This document shows positions 59,542 through 64,000 of a stretch of 64,000 nt of DNA, piece after piece; positions within the stretch are counted from its first letter, which is position 1; each line of letters begins with the position of its first letter. The position numbers and the translations under genes were made by a program. Source of the stretch: Melieria omissa (taxonomy: Eukaryota; Arthropoda; Insecta; Diptera; Ulidiidae); assembly GCA_963971225.1 (NCBI GenBank), contig OZ020269.1:32447264-32511263 (forward strand). The letters run 5' to 3'. The notes below the pieces were generated by a model. That model saw only the letters and a list, made by a program, of their open reading frames with translations. It made no database searches and was not told the origin of the DNA.

Positions 59542-60642
59542 CACAGTGCAAACAATTTCAACTCTTCACAAAAACCCGCCCAGTTTCTGAACTGTTCCTT
59601 ATAATCCCGGAGCTGCTGATCACGAATATGTAATTTTTTTTTTGGGTCACCTCTAGTTAGGTTTTTACAAGGCCTTGAAGTTGCCAACAACACCCACCTT
59701 GAAAACGAATTTCAATTGTTGAACTCATCTTAGTCTAACAATATTAGTATCAAATTAAGGAGAATCAAGTCTTTAGCCCAAATCCATGTCAATGTCAATA
59801 TTACGTTATATTTTGTACAATTTTTGAACTAGAAAACATTGCAACAGTCGTGTTTATTTAATATAATACAAGGACAAGTAATTGGTACTAAACTTTTTTG
59901 GTAAGCTAACAGTATATTAAATTTTAAAATTGACTTGAAGCCCATGACAAAGCTGAGTCGATGGCGTAAGCTTCAGCTTGGTACACTGTGCAAGCATGTG
60001 TTTGTGAACATGTGCATCTTCCAGCGTTTTTCAGAGAAAAGAACGACGAATGCCCAGCCGCAGTCATCTGTTTCAAGTGTGCTGCCGCCGGATCGGATAG
60101 GACCGTTGTGTGAAAAGCAAGAAAGTAGTTTAATTATTTCGTCCTTTTGACACAACGGCTGTATTCATCTTTCAAGTCATCTTGCTTCACACTCCAGCAG
60201 TATTCTGCAACCATGGCATGTAAACTCTTTCCCTTATATCTAGTTTCCATTTGAAGCATTTCCTGATGGAATTTCTCGCTTACCAAAAAAGTTTAGTACC
60301 AATTACTTGTCCTTGTATTATATTAAATAAACACGACTGTTGCAATGTTTTCTAGTTCAAAAATTGTACAAAATATAACGTAATATTGACATTGACATGG
60401 ATTTGGGCTAAAGACTTGATTCTCCTTAATTTGATACTAATATTGTTAGACTAAGATGAGTTCAACAATTGAAATTCGTTTTCAAGGTGGGTGTTGTTGG
60501 CAACTTCAAGGCCTTGTAAAAACCTAACTAGAGGTGACCCAAAAAAAAAATTACATATTCGTGATCAGCAGCTCCGGGATTATAAGGAACAGTTCAGAAA
60601 CTGGGCGGGTTTTTGTGAAGAGTTGAAATTGTTTGCACTGTG
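59542..60642. mobile_element. Inner inverted-repeat unit of the foldback
   Basis: Bounded by CACAGTGCAAAC and its inverse. The 200 bp after 59573 (AAACCCGCCCAGTTTCTGAA..) is a diverged direct copy of the 200 bp after 59090 (AAACCCGCGGAGTTTCTCAA..), so each arm holds two successive versions of the same terminal region. Confidence 0.75.
60134..60280 (-). pseudogene. C-terminal scrap of a transposon protein in the loop
   Basis: A 48-codon minus-strand frame in and beside the loop reads KFHQEMLQMETRYKGKSL, then VAEYCWSVKQDD, then a basic end and TAA. It is highly coding-like and resembles a C-terminal FHQD-ME-RY..G...AEYCW motif I associate with uncharacterised insect transposon proteins, but I cannot name the family. 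Upstream it is cut by an in-frame stop inside the right arm. Confidence 0.4.
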
Positions 60643-61121
60643 AAAAATTTTGGAATGATTTAAGTTTTTGAGTTGAAATAAACTTCAACAATTTTTTTCA
60701 GCCGAACCAATGAACTGATCAACATGAAATTTCACAATGTGTTGGTGCATGGTAAGGGTTTTGTAATATATTTTTCTCAAATTTGTTGGCAGAAAAACTT
60801 CCAGGATAATAAAGGATACATTCTTAAAAGGACATTTTTATATCCTTCCGCCAGGATAATTACAAAAAAATTATTTGATTTGAGTTGGAGATATAATTCC
60901 CTTTCTTTTGATACCAATATTGTTAGACTAGGATAAGTTCAACCATTTAAATTAATTTTTTTAGTTGGGGTGTAGCCTGTAACTTCAAGACCCTGTAAAA
61001 CCCAAACTAGAGGTGACCCGAAAAAAATAATTACATATTCGTGATCAGCGACTCCGAAAATATAAGGAACAGTTGAGAAACTCCGCGGGTTTTTTGAAAA
61101 TCGCAAAATTGTTGTACTGTG

Positions 61122-62201
61122 TAATTAATAAAAATAAATTAACTCCATTATGTCGCATTCGAGGCCTTATTCATGCGTTGATAGTAAAACAACAGCAACA
61201 ACAACTTTTTGTTTTTTAGTTGTTCTTTTTCAAATATGGATTTGTTATTGTGTGTTCATTATCTCTCTTTCGCTGAGACTTTGCATTACTCTCTCGTTCA
61301 TACTGTCTGCGCCTCTTTCCCATTGCTTCTAATTGCAGTCGTAATAGCTCAACAACAGCTGACAACATCGCGAGCGAGCGAACCACCGATCTTTTCTCAC
61401 ACGCCAAAGATAAACAATGCCCATACAGACACGTTTACTGACCGCATACCTTATAAACAAAAACATTTGTATGTATCTATGTATGTATTTATGTCCATTG
61501 CAATGCAAGTAGACAGTAAAGTGTAGCTAAACGTGTCTAAACTATAACGTAACTCATTTTTATTGGAAAACTATAACAGTTTTGAAAGAACGAGCGGTGG
61601 ACGTAGAAATGTTCGCACTTATTCACAGCAAAACACAAACAAATAATGCACAGCGAATGTGTAGTACGTGTATGTCTTCATGTGTGTGTGTGTGTGTTTG
61701 TATACAAGAACAGTAGCATTAATAAATATCGACAAGTTCCAAACAATTAGCACTTTTTGCTATACACTCCACCCAAACGCCCAGTAGGAAAATTACGACC
61801 TTCAGTCGATGACCATAAAGTTATCGAATATTTGAATTAGTGAACTTTTGTTCAACACGAATTTTCAGACTGACAAATAACTACGACAATTAGTTTTTCA
61901 GATGTGATTTGTTTGAATCAAAATACTCACTGACTTCACATCAGTTCGTTTAATTGATTGATTTAATTGGCGATTCATTTGTTGGTCGTTAATTTTGAGA
62001 TGACTTAGATGATGTTTGCTTTCAAATCAAATCAAATCAATCAAATTCTATTAAATTTTAAAAAATGGCAATTAATAGTTAATCGACTAACGACTAATAA
62101 CAATTAATTCGTTAAAATGTTTAACAATCAAAATTCCTTTTGGTTCAATGTCCAACATTTTAACTAATGATTGAAAATCAACTCATTTCAATGTTTCTTA
62201 A
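61122..62201. other. Intergenic DNA, nothing recognised
   Basis: (GT)n at 61681-61698; otherwise AT-rich with short frames. Confidence 0.5.
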
Positions 62202-62926
62202 GGGGGGAACTACCTTTAGACACTTCAAAAAATCGATTTTTGTATTGTTTTAATCGATAGGTATATTGCCTTAGAATATCGTGTCAAAGTTTCAAAAGGT
62301 AATTCTCGAAATTGTGGAAGAGATGCATCCCGGAAATGACTGGCGCCGAGCTCGCCGAGCGCAAACTTTAAACTTTAAACGGTATTTTCTCGAAACCATG
62401 TTTTTCAACATTGTGTAAGTGATAATAAAATTACTAATAAACAGATTTTCATTATCTAGCATTCATTTTAAAGAGCATAAAAAATTGTTCTATCTAAACT
62501 AAAGATTTAAAAAACAAAACATTTTTAGACATTTTTTGACTGCATATATACAAAATTTCTTGTGAAAATCCTAATTTTTTTTTTGTGAAGCCTGTTTTAG
62601 AGGGTTAATTTTCGAATTTCGTAAAAATTTTAGTTCATCGACGACAGAAAACCCTATCGAGTAAGAAAATGTTTGGTTTTTTTATTTCAGACTAAAATTG
62701 CGGCCAGCATCACTTACACAATTTACGATGTCAACGGCGATATGACTTACAGAATCATTGAACAATTTGTTAAATTTCTGTTTTCACTTTTACAAAAATG
62801 TTTTTTTTTTACCTCAGACATCACTGTAAATATATATTATATTGATTTGAAAAGAACTGTTTTCATTTCCCTGTAAATCGACTGTAAAAATTACCTTTTT
62901 TTCGGCCTCTAAAGGTAGTTCCCCCC
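62202..62926. mobile_element. TTAA-flanked TIR element, 725 bp
   Basis: Perfect 19-bp inverted ends GGGGGGAACTACCTTTAGA, with TTAA directly outside both (62198-62201, 62927-62930). TTAA duplications are made by piggyBac and Kolobok elements; the G-rich tip favours Kolobok over the CCC-type piggyBac tip, but this is a guess. No transposase frame; a 67-codon plus frame at 62673 is unrecognised. Confidence 0.8.
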
Positions 62927-62930
62927 TTAA

Positions 62931-63910
62931 TCAATTAGTTTTCATAAAACAGTCGGACTAGTAAAAAACAATTAATTTTTTCAGACTACTATTGTTATTT
63001 ATAAATCCAGTTATTGTAAAATAATCGAAATCTCAGACTAATGATTTACAAGTAATCAAATTAAGACATTAAAATTTTGTAATAAACATGTGTAATCTGA
63101 AGTTTACAAAAATGTTAAAATTAAACCCCTTTCTCCAAATAACGGTACGAAATGGGTTAAGCCTGATATTCAAGGGTTCGAATCTTGAGTCAGGCTACAC
63201 CAAATTAAGAAACCTCCTCTTTTTTTCGATTCCTCTAGCAATCCGTATTCTCAGATATGACCCAACAATTCACAGGGGAAAGATTCCTACTGGGCACTGT
63301 GCGACCCTAGTATCGAATTCTCAACAAAATTGTGAATGTTTTGATTTGTTGTGGTGCTGCGTTTTCCCACACAAAATACACAGAACTTTAAAACAGTGTT
63401 TGATAAACATTCCAAACTGCACACTGCGAGCGACAGCGACAGTGGCAGTGACAGTGCTGACGGACCAATTACTTACAAAAACCCAGTTGGTGTGAAAGTA
63501 CATGTTGCAGCGGTCACTTTGCGCGATGACTCGATGTGCTTCACGCACGTAAACTCAACACTGCGTCACGAGTTTTGCAACACTGAAAACGCGCAGCACA
63601 TGGAAAAGCGAAAACTCTTTTGGGGAAAATGTTCGTCCACGGCGCCAATATGTCAGCTGTCAATGGCAAAACAACGCGCGGCGACAACTGAAGCGCCGAT
63701 TTTCGCTCAGCACAAACGCTTCAGCGACGGCGGATTGTCGACTGCGTCTTGGCAAAAAGCACTAATATACAAAAACAACAATTAAATGTTTAGCGAAAAA
63801 ACCGTCGCCGAGATATGACCAACGCGTCGGCCGACTGTGGGAAGCCACAGCAGCGGGCGGCACTTGTGGCCGCAGCGTGAAATGTGTGACAGCGAGAGTG
63901 CGGTGCCAAC
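62931..63910. other. Upstream region of the gene candidate at 63911
   Basis: 63120-63200 has a tRNA-like B-box run (GGTTCGAATCT). From about 63310 the sequence becomes GC-richer with GACAGTGGCAGTGACAG repeats and frames on both strands, compatible with a promoter or 5' UTR for a plus-strand gene at the window end. Confidence 0.3.
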
Positions 63911-64000
63911 ATGAGTTGGTCGCAATTGCCGCTCAATTGGGGACGCTCCCAGCTCTCCCAAAACAACGTTGACGCTGCTGCGACCAGTGCAGCGCGATCC
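63911..64000 (+). CDS. Possible gene start, truncated by window end
   Basis: An ATG in a good fly context (GCCAACATGAG), preceded by an in-frame TGA 27 bases upstream, opens a frame that stays open for the last 30 codons (MSWSQLPLNWGRSQLSQNN..). The DNA is GC-rich and codon use looks coding. I do not recognise the protein. It could be an N-terminal exon of a neighbouring gene or chance. Confidence 0.3.
   Translation, partial: MSWSQLPLNWGRSQLSQNNVDAAATSAARS

Larger units (their letters stand above)
59073..61121. mobile_element. Long inverted-repeat (foldback) element, 2,049 bp
   Basis: Left arm 59073-59906 and right arm 60279-61121 are inverted copies that look about 99% identical (I noted two single-base differences by eye, plus an indel near the outer tips), around a 372-bp loop. 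A 70-codon open frame occurs word-for-word in both arms (59248-59460 minus, 60724-60936 plus), showing how recent the duplication is. Outer ends are CACAGTACAACA and its inverse, flanked by TAA on both sides (59070-59072, 61122-61124). Inside each arm a second end (CACAGTGCAAAC) starts at 59542/60642. Confidence 0.9.

Overview
The window reads as euchromatin of a higher fly (Diptera, Brachycera). The reasons are a Trpm ion-channel gene whose protein is close to what I know of Drosophila Trpm, AT-rich introns with short splice signals, CA/GT microsatellites, and an insect-type mix of mariner, hAT, PIF/Harbinger, BEL/Pao, R1/Jockey-like and Helitron-like debris. A tephritid-like (acalyptrate) fly is my best guess, but nothing here fixes the genus. 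There is no prokaryotic gene, operon or CRISPR array.

Left part (1-26,305): the only confidently identified host gene is Trpm, on the minus strand. I could place twelve consecutive coding exons from the initiator ATG at 26,305 leftwards to 2,429. All splice sites are GT..AG and all eleven junctions keep the frame. They total 1,760 nt, i.e. 586 codons plus two bases of the next. They encode the cytoplasmic N-terminal half (MHR1/2, a SLOG-type fold, then the start of the ankyrin-like MHR3/4). The six-helix channel, pore and coiled coil lie beyond base 1. Two large 5' introns (4.7 and 7.7 kb) and several 1-3 kb introns hold a 57-bp minisatellite, ~160-bp AT-rich arrays, a solo BEL-type LTR, LINE 3' ends with telomere-like CCTAA tails, tRNA-derived SINE-like pieces and a mariner remnant.

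Right part (26,306-64,000): upstream sequence of Trpm or intergenic DNA, dominated by mobile elements. In order: a mariner transposase remnant split by a hAT-like element (27.6-28.9 kb); a short hAT MITE and a 780-bp Harbinger element carrying a Myb/SANT-like remnant, next to a LINE C-terminus (34.7-36 kb); a LINE RNase H piece (36.7 kb); a BEL/Pao element with an intact 623-codon gag-protease ORF but a collapsed pol and a 3' LTR (41.1-44.0 kb); two members of an unassigned TIR family with 5-bp duplications (44.4 and 53.6 kb); foldback and short elements with CACTGTG/CACAGTA ends (45.3, 49.6, 59.1 kb); a CCGAATATT palindromic satellite (49.0 kb); a Helitron-like element with a 268-bp array (52.3-53.5 kb); and a TTAA-flanked element (62.2 kb). 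The most striking object is the 59,073-61,121 inverted repeat, whose ~835-bp arms look about 99% identical and could make a long hairpin RNA. A possible second gene begins on the plus strand at 63,911 and runs off the end.

All calls come from reading the sequence and remembered family features; no alignment or database search was run.
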